This document shows, piece after piece, positions 38,524 to 51,012 of a stretch of DNA of 64,000 nucleotides; positions within the stretch are counted from its first letter, which is position 1, and each line of letters opens with the position of its first letter. The translations under genes and the position numbers were made by a program. The DNA comes from Leucosporidium creatinivorum (taxonomy: Eukaryota > Basidiomycota > Microbotryomycetes > Leucosporidiales > Leucosporidiaceae). The notes under the pieces were generated by a model, which was not told where the DNA came from, ran no database searches, and saw only the letters and a program-made list of their open reading frames with translations. The stretch is taken from assembly GCA_001600635.1 (NCBI GenBank), contig BCKL01000024.1, forward strand, positions 403,961-467,960, written 5' to 3'.

Positions 38524-38860
38524 CCGGTGTCATTCGCAACATAGAACTACTATCACCAGTCGCTTTGGCTGTCCGGAAGTGAGTTTCAGAGAATGCGAAC
38601 CAGCGAGTTGATGGGCAGGAGGGAACGAGCAGCGCCGAATCGGTTCGCTTGTAGCAGCTCCGGCGGTTGGAGAGCTCACAGCGAGCAGCAGCACTTCGCC
38701 GAAAGCTTGTAGGACGATTCTGCGAGGAGCGCTGTCCTCCGCTCGATTTGAGCGTCCATCGCGTCCATCGCGAGCCTTTCAGCGCGTTGAAACCCTTCGC
38801 CGAGCCGCCTCTTTCCTCTCTCGCTCCCTTCAAGTCCAAGCGATCACATCATGTTACATC
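38524..38860. other. Spacer between convergent SURF1 and mL40 genes
   Basis: No gene seen. Confidence 0.5.
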
Positions 38861-39501
38861 CTACTCCGCCTTGACCACCTTGGGCGCCTTCCACTCCCCA
38901 TCCCACATCCTACTCCCCGGCTGCTCCATCGGGGGCCTCAACTCCCTCGGCACCAATCCCACCAACCTAGCATTACCCTCCACGCTCCTCTGATCGACGT
39001 TTTGGAACTTCTTGCCCCCCGTCGCCTTCTCAAACAACGCTGGCGAGGTGGCTTCGAGGAGAGAGAGGGCGGATTGGAGCGAGGTGTATTTGCGCGAGAG
39101 TTCGGCGGCGTGCGATTGACGACGGTGACGGGAGAAGAGCTGCCAGGCGCGGGTGATGGTTTCGTGGACTTGGGGGGATGGGACCACTTTGGCTAACGCG
39201 GCGAGACGGTCGGCGTCGGAGGGGTCGGATTCATAGAGGGTCTGCGTTCGAGGTCAGCTAGCTGCTCGGGTTACAACTCCAGCAGCAGAAGGAGGGAAGA
39301 GCACACCTTCTTGATCAAATCCACCCTAGAATCAGCAGCTCCTTCTCCTCCCCTACTCCCGCGCGGGCCAGTCGTCTTCTGCGCTTTTTGCTTCGAGGCA
39401 GCTCCTCCTTTGGCTGGGGTGGCGTAGCAGCGAGTGAGCGAGATGGAGGAGGTGCCGATGGCTTGATCCTTGGGCAGGGCGAGAGTGAGGCGGCGGAACA
39501 T
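38861..39501 (-). CDS. Mitochondrial large-subunit ribosomal protein mL40 (MRPL28 family)
   Basis: Two exons (39501-39307 and 39241-38861) give 191 residues. The first 26 or so residues (MFRRLTLALPKDQ...) have the basic, hydroxylated character of a mitochondrial presequence, followed by a low-complexity K/G/S segment. The body has the MRP-L28 family pattern: a helical stretch AWQLFSRHRRQSHAAELSRK, ...LFEKAT..., then LVGLVPRELRPPMEQPGSRMW near the C-terminus (family consensus is like ...LFPREMRxPTExP). In yeast the homologue is a component of the mitochondrial 54S subunit. Family assignment rests on these motifs and size, and is good but not certain. Confidence 0.82.
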
Positions 39502-40348
39502 GATGCGATGAGGTGAGGTGAGGGGGGAGCGAGAGACGCGTTCGAGGTGGGAAGGGAGCAGGGTGGGGTGTTGCAGGGGTAAAGCTGGAGGGGTAGGGGG
39601 AGCAGCCGCGGTGTAAAATAGCGTTTGAATGACTTCCTGAGCTGTCAGAGAGACGGAAAAGCTCGCAGAGCTTGCGCCGAAGCTCCGAGCTCCTTCAGAG
39701 CTTCGGGAGCGTCTTGCTGTACACTGAAGCCGTTACGAGTGCTCGCGGGCGCTTCAGGTGTCTTAAATAGCTTATGGGTAGTCTGAGCCTCTTCGAAGGC
39801 GTTCATGTAGCTACACACGGCCTCGAGACGGCTGCTCGGCGCTCACTCTCGGCTCGGCGCAGGCTTTGGAGAATCTTAAAAGCTCGGATCGCGATTGTAG
39901 CTTGTCGGGGCAGCTGTATCATGCTTAAACCGAAGTCTACCTGCTCAAAAGGCTCAACGCCCCGCTTCGGAGTCGAGAGAGCTGCTTCGCCCACAGTGAG
40001 CGCCGAAACGAGGGATTGGCGTGGTATAGAAGACCCAGAAGAGCTGGGATTCGGTTGATAGAATCCAGAGATGTTTTGCTAGCCTTGCTACTTACTGTCC
40101 TGCAACTTGACCAGCCCAACTCGAGTGCATTCAGGCTCTGAGCGCGCTCACCTGGAGTTTTCAAGCTCGAGCGCTGAGCGCGTTGCTCTGTTCTTAGCCA
40201 GTTGCTTGCTTCTTTACAGGACCAACCCCTCCTCGGCACAACTCTCCCCCTTTCTCCTCGTTTCTCCTACATCTACCGGCCTACAGCGCCCTTCGCCCTT
40301 CTCTCGCCCTTCTCTCCCTCGACTCTCTCAGACCAGACCAGACGCAAC
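39502..40348. promoter_or_regulatory. Divergent promoter region, mL40 / eIF3e
   Basis: About 850 bp between divergent starts. Pyrimidine-rich sequence leads up to the eIF3e ATG. No gene seen. Confidence 0.45.
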
Positions 40349-42417
40349 ATGTCGGTTCCCGCTGTCGCCGCCGTCTCTAACGGGGCAACCAACTCGTCTA
40401 GCACAGCTACTACTACAGCAGCCCCTGCTACCACTTCTACCGACCTCACCTCGCAATTGCTTCCTCACTTGGACCGTCACCTCGTCCTCCCTTTGCTCGA
40501 CTTCCTCGAATCTAGGGGAACTTACTCTCACGATGAGGTACTCAAGGCTAAATACGACTTGCTCAAGCCTACCAACATGGTCACCTACGTCCTCGGTCTC
40601 AAGCGCGAGATGGAGGGTACATCAGAGGATGCTGAGGTCCCCGAGGGTGAGTTTCGCGTTTATTGCTCGCTGGACTGGACTTGAAGGCTAGCAGGCAGCA
40701 GGGGAGGGTCTAGTACATTGTGCTCTATCCCTACAGCACGCGCCTGCTAGCTCTAGTCCACTACAGCCAGCTCAGTCGACTCCACAGCTGACTTTTGTTC
40801 TCTCTGCGTCTCGTCTCGCACCCACAGAGTTCCGCGAGCGGGAGCAGACCGTCGTCAAGACGCTCGGCGAGCTCCAGGCGCAGGCGTCGACCGTGATGGA
40901 TGTCATCTCCAACCCCGAGGTCGTCTCGGCCCTTCGTCAGGACAAGCTCCACAACTTGGCTTACCTCAAGGACAACCACGGCGTGAGTTGGCGAGCTGAT
41001 GCTGTAGCTGAGGAATAGCGAGGAAGAGCGTAGAGCTGACGATACGGATTTACTACAGGTCACCCTCGAGCAAATCGCCCTGCTGTACCGCTTCGGCCAG
41101 TTCCAATACTCCATCGGCCACTACTCTGGCGCCTCGGACTACCTCTACCACTTCCGCGTCCTCTCGACCGACTCCTCCCTCGTCCTCTCCTCCCTCTGGG
41201 GAAAGCTCGCCTCGGACATCCTCGAAGGCTCCTGGGACGCCGCGTTGGAAGAGTTGGCCGGCCTACGGGAACACATTGACCAACGCGGGTCGACTGGGCC
41301 CGGAGGACCCCTCGTCGCGCTCCAGCAGCGCACTTGGTGGCTCCACTGGAGTCTTTTCGTCTACTACAACCACCCGGGAGGGAGGGACGCCCTCCTCGAG
41401 AACTGGCTCAACCAGAACTATCTCAACACGATCCAAACCTCGTCCCCCTGGCTCCTTCGTTACCTCGTCGCCGCCGTCGTCATCTCGCGCAAGTCGACCC
41501 TCCGATCCACTGCCGCTGGCAACTCGGCTCGCTCGCGCGAGGCCGTGAGGGATGTCGTGAGGGCGTTGGGGCAGGAGCAGTACCAGTACCAGGACCCCAT
41601 CACCGAGTTCTTGCGCAAGTTGTACGGAGAGGTCGATTTCGAGGGCGCGAGGGAGGAGATGGGCAAGGCGGCTGCGGTGATGGAGGATGACTTCTTCTTG
41701 GAGCAGTTCAAGGACGAGTTTGTCGAGAATGCGAGGTACCTCGTCTCGGAGGCGTACTGCAAGATTCACCACCGCATTGACATTGGGTACGTCTTGGGCG
41801 CTCTTGGTCGAGGATCGAGGATGGTTGCTGACTACTTAATGACCAACAGAGAGCTCTCGGATCGCCTGGGCATGTCGCGCGAGGAGGGAGAGCGCTGGAT
41901 CGTCGACCTCGTCCGCGATGCTCGCCTCGACGCCAAGATTGACTTCAAGGAGGTTCGTTTCTCTCTCTTCCTACTTCTCCCCAGACTCGAGCTCCATGCT
42001 CACCCTCTTCGACCGCCTATAGAACACCGTCCAGATGAACCACTCGGAGACGCCCGTCTACCAATCCGTCATCGAGCGCTCCAAGGGCCTCCTCTTCCGC
42101 GCTCAAGCCATGGCCAGCGCAATCGAGATCCGTGCTGGTGCGTCTCCTCATCTCTCTCTCTCTGGGGCTATCACTCCCGCCAGCCGCGCTAATACTTTTT
42201 GCCGCTCCTTCGCGACCCCCGCACTTTTTCCCTCCCTCTTCTCCCCCTCGGTGCAGCTGGAGGAACGGTCGACCGCGAGTCAACGAGGGGACAGGGAGGA
42301 CGTGGTGGTCGTGGAGGACGTGGTGGACGTGGTGGAGGACGTGGTGGAAGGCAGGGAGGAGAGCAGGGAGGAGACTCGGCACCGTCGACGGCGCCGGCGG
42401 TGGAGGCTTCGGCTTGA
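40349..42417 (+). CDS. INT6: Eukaryotic translation initiation factor 3 subunit e (INT6)
   Basis: Exons 40349-40646, 40828-40982, 41059-41786, 41850-41952, 42023-42137 and 42257-42417 give 519 residues. eIF3e is a PCI-domain subunit of the eIF3 complex, which acts in 40S recruitment and scanning. Seen: the N-terminal HLDRHLVLPLLDFLESRGTY, LLYRFGQFQYSIGHYSGASDYLYHFR, LQQRTWWLHWSLFVYYNHPGG, and the PCI region ending with ISRE-like winged-helix text (ELSDRLGMSREEGERWIVDLVRDARLDAKIDF, VQMN). The C-terminus carries an RGG/GRGG repeat tail of about 40 residues encoded by a GGACGTGGT-type repeat, an RNA-binding-like extension to the usual 440-450 residues. The Ala/Thr/Ser-rich first 30 residues are also extra. 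Confidence 0.95.
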
Positions 42418-42683
42418 GCTGTAGAGAGGGCCCGGCTCTCGTGTTAGATTTCTTTGCGACTAGTGTGACAAAATGGATACGCCCTGTATCCAAATCTTTC
42501 CTTGCTGGCTTACAGACCGAGAGTGGAGGCTTGCTCGGTGGGAAGATTTTCAAGCGCGAGCGCCGCCTGAGCGGGGTAGCTCTCGAGAGATTCGCGAGTC
42601 GGCTCCTTGCTCTCTCCTTCCTACCTCTCGCTGCCTATCTTCGAAACTTCGCTTCTTCACCTCAGCTACATCAGATCCTTATC

Positions 42684-44461
<1,778 letters not shown>

Positions 44462-45360
44462 AGCGGATGGGAGTAGTGGGTTCAGATTGTACAGAAAAAC
44501 GTCGTTCATCAGGCGGCAATATGAGTGTCGTTAGTCGCATCGTTTCTTGTCGAGACGAGAGCTCGGCGAGTCGGCGGAGGAGGCCGGATCTCGAGTAGAG
44601 TGCTCTGGCCTGCGACCGGGGTTTCAAGTGAGTTGAGACGTTTCTCTTGCTGTCAGCGTCCTCGAAGCAGGCTCTGCTCCGCTGCAACGAGTTCGGCGCT
44701 GCTCGGCGAAGTGGACCTCGGCGAAAGGGAGGGCTCGACGAGAGCAGCTGGCTGAGGTGCACCCAGCTAGGACTCTGATCGTACTACCCAGCTGCAATGT
44801 TCTGCTCCCCCATCAGTTCACAGACACCCCCCCTCTCCAGCTCCCCTGCCTCGCCCTCCCCTGGCTCGCCTCCCTTGCCCTCTCCCGCTTCGCTCGTCTC
44901 ATCTCGTCTTCTCATCTCGCCGCCGCCACTCGTCCGGAAAGCTACAAGATACAGCTGTACTCGACTGCTACACGCCCACTCGACCGCTGCACCTCATCAC
45001 GAGCTCGAGAGGACGCTTTGCTGGAAGCTGCTGAAAGGAACGCGTGCTTGCTGGAGATTGAAGGTAAGTCTAGGGTTTCTCGGCGGTGGGAGTGAGGGGA
45101 TGGGATGTAGAGCCGCCTGCTGCTGCTGCTGCTTCTGGGATTGGAATTGAGGAACAGCAGCCGGGGAGGGGAGGCCCCGGTGTTGAGCGATGCTGCTCAG
45201 TTGTGGAGGCTGCCAAGCTGCAGAGGGAACGGTAGCGAGGGGAAGAAGAGCAGCTGTTGAGACTAACTTGTGGGAGTCGCATGCTGATCTTCGTCGTACC
45301 TCCCGCAGGGCTCTCCCCCTACCCCTCCTTCGCCGATTCTTCGCCGCTCGCTCGCTCGAC
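44462..45360 (+). promoter_or_regulatory. Upstream region and spliced leader of the solo F-box A copy
   Basis: No gene. It contains the recurring block GCTCGGCGAAGTGGACC near 44700, the CTACACGCCCACTCGACC block near 44960 and a 5' UTR intron (donor about 45063, acceptor about 45308), as in the other type A leaders. Confidence 0.5.
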
Positions 45361-46514
45361 ATGGCCTTCATCCAGGACTTACCCGCCGAGCTCCTCTACC
45401 ACATTCTCGACTTCCTCGCTCAAGAGGAGGATCCAAAGGACGAGGCACTCGAGGAATACCTCGACAGCCACCTCTACCGAACCGCCTTAGTTGCTCGAGC
45501 ATGGAGGTGTCCATCGCGCTAGCTCTGCCTCCGCGACCTCGAGCTCACCAGCTTCAATACAGCCCGCGATGTTCGACCGGAGGAGCGTCGTCCCCAGTTC
45601 CAACTCTACCTTTTGCCCGCTTCGGCGCCGGCCGTTCTCAAAATGTTGAGGGAGCTGAATGTGACCGTGCAGTTGCTGGCCGCAGAGAACGACGGGATGG
45701 GTCGCACGGTAGATATGGGCTTGGTCTCTCTAGGACTCCTCCAAGGTGCGTTATCCGTCGGTCAAACGGCGCCGAGACTGACCCGCTTCTGGCGCCCCAA
45801 CAGGCCTCAACCACCTTGACTTGACCGGAGCCTTTTCAGAAGCACCGATTACTCCTTCCGACGCTAAGCTCAATCTCAGAGCTCTGGAGCTTACGGCACA
45901 CTTCTCGGAAACGTCCAATCTCGTCTTCGTCGACAGCCTCCTCGCCGCGGCACCCTTCTTGACCACTCTCGTGCTCTGTGGAGACTTGGAGTGGTACACC
46001 TTTCCGCAGAGCTACGCACCAGCGCTGGAAGGCATCGCTCCTCAACTCCGACACCTATCCCTGAATCGCTGGATCCTGCACCTCGACTCGGAGTGCCCGC
46101 CCTCGGTCGACCTTCTCCACTTCGTCACCAGCTGCACCTCCCTCAAATCTCTGCAGCTCGGTATAGAGGCTCCTGCCGATCTCAGCGCAATTCTTCGTGC
46201 ATCCCGGGCCTCCCTCGACGTACTCGACACTTACCTAGGTTTCGATGCCTGGCCGCACCGAGTTGCCGAGCTGGCCGCCGTCCTGGACCTTGCTGCTGTG
46301 GGGGAGCTGAAGCGGTGGAGGATACCTAGCCTTGGAAGTGCGGGTGGCTTCTCGATTGAGTCAGCTAGGACGCAATGGGAAGACGCCTGCCGAGCTCGAG
46401 GAATTGAGCCTCGCGATGACCGGCGCTTCTTCACCGGTGAGTCACGTGCTAGTCAACTCTCTTGAGACCAGACAAAGCTGATACTGTCTCTCTACCTACA
46501 CAGACCTTTGTTAG
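45361..46514 (+). pseudogene. F-box family gene, solo type A copy (early stop)
   Basis: Starts MAFIQDLPAELLYHILDFL (F-box core) and reads RTALVARAWRCPSR, then meets TAG at 45520-45522, where sister copies continue with a Q/A codon pair. After the stop the family frame is open again through one intron (acceptor about 45805) and a complete leucine-rich body to RGIEPRDDRRFFTG, with the conserved last intron and a terminal exon ending in TAG at 46514. It has no type B partner or inter-gene module, unlike the three A-B cassettes. Likely a pseudogene with one nonsense change, unless the stop is read through or spliced out. Confidence 0.7.
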
Positions 46515-47239
46515 ATGGAGGGTGCGCCGCCTCGAGTTGAGCTTATCCGCCGAGACATGAGCTAACCTCGGCCGAGCTTCTTGCAGACGCCAACCACCTT
46601 ACAAGAGGCTCTACGAAGAGGAATCGACTGATCGAGTTCTTTACGCCGTTGGTGTTATGTACTGTGAGTTGCTGCTGGGCACTTGTGCTCCGTCAACTTC
46701 GGCGATGATCTCTCGCTCGCCTCGCAGATCGAAGTCGAGATCTTGCAACGCTGCTCTTCCCGTCTTCATTCGCGCCGAGGTCTTTGAGAAGCTAAACGCT
46801 CTCTCGCTTTGATGGCTTGCATTTGCCTGTCGCCGGATCGCGTGGAAGAGTAGGCTTCGTCTCGGCCGACTGGCCTCTCGCTCCTCTCAAGCTTGTGTAT
46901 GCTACGAGGAATAGTGTAAGCGACCAGAGATTGCTCAAGGATGATTCACGACTATTGCTCACCCCTCATACTACCTTACAGTACCTTCGGACCCTCATCA
47001 GCTTCGACCCCTCCTCTCGTGCTAGGGCTCGTCCTCGCCCTCCGCTCCTTCCATCTCGCTCTTCTCCTGCTCCCTCTTGGCGTCCCTTCCGCTTATCTCA
47101 GCTCTTCTGGGGTACGAGGATGGTCCGAGCTCGGCTGGACGGAGGGACTACAAGAATGGGAGTTGAGATGCTTCGGCGCAGGTTGGTTTCCTAGTAGTCG
47201 CCTCTCCCGCTCCCTCGTCGCCGCCCTCAAGTCTTCAAG
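46515..47239. other. Region between the solo F-box copy and the secreted repeat protein gene
   Basis: 3' UTR-like exon pieces of the F-box gene to about 46750, then the promoter of the next gene. Open frames here have no recognisable content. Confidence 0.45.
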
Positions 47240-48656
47240 ATGCTCGCTCGCACTTCCACTCTCGCCCTTGTTGCCTCCCTCGCTGCCGTCGTCGTCGCTC
47301 TTCCCTGGGGAGATGGCGAGGACATCAGGGTGAGTTGCTCTCGCTCTTCCTTCTCTCGCCTCACTCGCTGACCTTCGCTCTTACTCCTCAACAGTTTGTC
47401 GAGGTCAAGGCTATCAATGAGGACAAGTTCAAGAAGACCAAGTTCAACGTCAGTAGTCTCACCTCTCTCCCTCTAACCCCTCCTCCGAGCTGATCACCTT
47501 CTCCTCCCACTATCCCACAGGTTCACGATGCTACCGAGCACGACGCCAACTTCAACCAAGTCGAAGCCAAGGACCGCAACGTTCTGAAGGCTGTCGACTT
47601 CCGCAAGGATGAGGACGATGTGAGCTGTTCTCTCTCTCCCCTCTCTCCTCCCCTCGCTGACCCTCTGGCTCCATCCGCTCCACAGTTCGGCATCTTCAAG
47701 CGCGGCGTCGACGTCGGCGGCTTCTTCCCCTTCGGCTTCGACTCTGTCGGTGACTCGTCCCTCATCGGCCTCGGCGTTGGCTCTTCGGTCGGCCGCTCCT
47801 CCTTCGGCGATTCCTCGTTCGTGGGCTCTGGCTCCCTCATCGGACTCGGCGGCCTTGGCTTGGACAGCGGATTCGACAGCAGCGCCAGCGATTCGGTCAG
47901 TCTGGTCTCTCGCCTCACTCCTCCTCCCTTGGCCTGTCCACTCTCGCTGACCTTGCCCTCCTCCTCCCACAGTTCGACATCAGCATCTTCAAGCGCGGCT
48001 CGGTCAGCTCCCTTCCTCTCCTCTCGCCTCCTTCTCATGCTGACCCTCGTCTCCCTTTTCTCCCACAGAACGACGGCGCGAGTGACTTTGGCATCCTTCG
48101 CAAGCGCTGGTCGGGTGGAGACGGCGAGGACATCAGGGTCGGTTTTGCTCCCTTCACTCTCCTTCACTCTCCTGCTGACCTCCCTACTCCACTCAACAGT
48201 TCGTCGAGGTCAAGGCCATCAACGAGGACAAGTTCAAGAAGACCAACTTCAACGTGAGCTCTCTCCCTCCTACCCTCTCCTTCTGCTCGGCGCTGACTCT
48301 TGTCGTCCTTCAACAGGTGCACGATGCCACCGAGCACGACGCCAACTTCAACCAGGTCGAGGCCAAGGATCGCAATGTCCTCAAGGTCGTCGACTTCCGC
48401 AAGGACGAGGATGATGTATGTCTCTTCGTGCTCTTGCCCCCTTCTCTCGCTGACCTTCCGCTCCCGCCCGCAGTTCGGTATCTTCAAACGCGGCGTCGGA
48501 TCATCCTTCATCGGCGACTCTTCTTTCGACGATTCCTCCATCATCGGACTCGGCGTTGGCTCCTCCTTCGTCGGCAACATTGGCGTCGACGACTCCTCCT
48601 TCGGCGACTCCTCCTTCGACTGCTCTTTCGGCTGCTTCGGAGGCTGCGGATGCTGA
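47240..48656 (+). CDS. Secreted two-unit repeat protein with Kex2-type dibasic sites, unknown family
   Basis: Nine exons, all introns in phase 0 (47240-47329, 47395-47448, 47521-47619, 47686-47895, 47973-48002, 48069-48137, 48200-48253, 48317-48415, 48474-48656), 295 residues. Residues 1-20 form a clear signal peptide (MLARTSTLALVASLAAVVVA). Exons 2-3 (FVEVKAINEDKFKKTKFN, then a 33-residue charged exon from VHDATEHD to DEDD) recur as exons 7-8 with a few changes. Each unit ends FGIFKRG and leads into a Ser/Gly/Phe-rich segment. Candidate Kex2 cuts follow Arg87 (IFKR), Arg159 (ISIFKR), Arg174 (ILRKR) and Arg241 (IFKR). The last 11 residues carry four Cys (CSFGCFGGCGC). I recognise no domain family. 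The layout suggests a prepro-protein cut into repeated peptides, but a structural cell-wall protein is also possible. Confidence 0.85.
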
Positions 48657-49851
48657 TCTCTCAAAAGGTACGCTTCTCCCTCCCGCTGCCCCACCCTCCT
48701 TCCCTGCGACTGACCCTCTTGCCTTCTCTCCCACAGCTCACCGCTGAGGCCCACCTTGCCTCTTTGCTTCTCCCCTTCTTGTGACCTCCCCTTTCCCTTT
48801 TTCTTTCTTGTACACCCCTTGCAACCCACCCATTTTCTGCCTCATCATCTCGTTGCCTCACCGAGAGCTGCATACCATCCCGAACGCCGAGCCTGCTTCC
48901 TTTCTGCTGTCCCTCGACCGAGCTGCTTCCCTCGCTTCTTGCCTTCTTCTGCTCTGGTCCCATTCTTCTGAAACTCGAGCTCCCCCTCGTCGTGCTGCCC
49001 CAGCTTGTAGCTCGTCTCCCTCTCGCGAATGGCCCACGCTTCTCTCATGGCCGAGCAGCTTGCGTCGCGTTGTTCGATTCTGGCGACTTCAGCAGGATCA
49101 TGAGGGTGTGCGGTACTCTCCGGTAGTAAACAGGTACCGTATCTTGCCCGAGAACACTCAAAACAAGGGCTATGCCTCGCTGCAAGCCGTTCGGTGCTGC
49201 TGCTCGGCGAAGTCGACCTCGGCGAAAGGGAGGGCTCGACGAGAGCGCTTCGCTGATGTGCAGGAAGCCCAGGAGTCGGAATCGAGACGCAGCTACACTG
49301 ACCTGCTCCTCACCAGCTCACCAACACCTCCTCTCCAGGTCGCCCTCCCTCTCCCCACTCTCTCCCTCCCGCCCTCTCCTGCTTCACGCGTCTCATCTCG
49401 TTTTCTCGACCACGCCACCGCTCGACTAGGGAAGCTATAGAAGGAAGCTCTACTCGACTGCTACACGCCAAGACGCCCGCTGCACCTCATCGCGAGCTCG
49501 AGAGGACGCTTTCCTGAAGGCTGAGAGAGGGACGCGAGTTTGCTGGAGATTGAAGGTGAGTTTAGGGTCGTTGGGCGGTAGGGGGAAGGGTGTAGGAGGA
49601 GCTGCTGCTGCTCCTGGGGCTGTACTATACCTCTACACCAGACGCTAGAGAGCGGGGGTTTGAGTGATGCTGGAGCGGGCTCTGAGAGTGCAGACAATGC
49701 AGAAGGGCAGGCGACGGACCGCGAGAGAACGAGCAGCAATCGTACAAGTCTGAAGACCAGTAGCTGACCCGTCGTTGTCTCCTCCTGCAGTCTTTGCCCC
49801 TTCCTCACTCTTCGCCGAGTCTCCTCCGACTCGCTCGCCCGCTCGCTTGAC
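48657..49851 (+). other. 3' UTR of the repeat protein, then leader of F-box A3
   Basis: Just after the stop there is a good intron (donor GTACGC at 48669, CTGAC, acceptor CCCACAG at 48737), so a spliced 3' UTR or alternative end is likely. From about 49200 the recurrent type A leader follows, with the GCTCGGCGAAGTCGACC block and a 5' UTR intron (donor about 49556, acceptor about 49790). No other gene. Confidence 0.5.
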
Positions 49852-51012
49852 ATGGCAGTCATTCAAGATCTACCGCCCGAGTTGCTGAGAAGGGTACTCG
49901 AACTCGTCGAAGGACATTGGACACTGGAAAGCGACCCGGTGCTCGGCATGCTCAGTATGACTTCGCTCGTGGCCAGAGCGTGGAGACACCCGTCGCAGGC
50001 GCTCCTGTTCTATAACATGCACTTCAATGACTGCAGCTCGAGACCCTGCACCGAAAGGCTACGCTCGAACGCCGGCCGAACTCTGCAGCTCGTTTTGCTC
50101 GGCCGTCGCATCTCAAGGCGAACACTGTCGGTGTTGGAGGAGAACGAGATCTCCGTCGTGGCTTTGGACCTATTCCAGACGTGGGCGACTGACGTTGACC
50201 TGAGTATGATTAGTCTCACGTTACTCGCCGGTGCGTGTGGTGGCATAGAGGGAGCCACGCCGAAGCCTTCACTTACTTCTGCCCTTCGCAGGCCTCAAAT
50301 CGCTACACATCGGCGGTGATCTCCAGGGACGGCCCAGGATCCCGTCGGACATGAGTCTCAGCCTCAGCCACCTGAGCTTCGACACAGCGCGCCTACATTG
50401 TCTGCCCTTCCTCGAGTCTATCATTAAGGCTGCTCCTTGCCTCACCTCTTTCGAGTTGGTGTTCGGACAGGACGAGGAATCGCTTCCCGCGGACTATACC
50501 ATAAGGCTACAACCTCTTGCCCAGCAACTCCGCCATTTCAGCGTCTCTTTCCCGTACATCTATGACGCCCATTCCCCCCGACCATCTCGCGACGTCGGCC
50601 GCCTCGTTGCAGCCTGCACCTCCCTCACATCTCTCGAGCTCAACGGCTGTAGCACATCCTTCATTGCGGAGATCGTCTCCGCCTCCACCGCCAGTCTACT
50701 CGTCATCGAGACGGGGCTAGCCTCGGGCTGGAATGATGAGGGCAGCGGAGTCGCCGAGCTGGCGTCCGTGCTTGAGCTGCCTGCGATGAGGACGCTCAGA
50801 CGCTGAAGAATGGACGATGTGGACGCCTGTAGCAAGCTGCTAGCAAAGGAAGATAGAGCTGCGTGGGAAGACGCTTGCCGAGTTCGTGGAGTTGAGCCTC
50901 GCGGCTGGCAACGCTTCTTCACCGGTGAGTTCTCCTCATCCTCCCTCTGAGCCCGTTCAGATCATCGCTGACCGCTTCTTATCTTTCAGACTACCCTGCC
51001 GAATGCCTGTAA
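49852..51012 (+). pseudogene. F-box family gene, type A copy 3 (nonsense)
   Basis: Begins MAVIQDLPPELLRRVLELVEG, has a full first exon (LVARAWRHPSQALLFYN ... LLAG), a mid intron (acceptor about 50291) and a leucine-rich body. At 50804-50806 a TGA stands where sisters have the conserved Trp codon (KRW, here RR then stop). The frame stays open beyond it to GVEPRGWQRFFTG, the conserved last intron and a terminal exon. The tail also departs from the RDDRRFFTG consensus (RGWQRFFTG), consistent with relaxed constraint. A protein lacking about 45 C-terminal residues could still be made, so this could be a truncated gene rather than a dead one. Confidence 0.7.

Noticed and set aside
46817-47194. Overlapping plus-strand frames upstream of the secreted repeat protein
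   Set aside because: Low-complexity Ser/Arg/Pro frames in a pyrimidine-rich promoter; no splice support.
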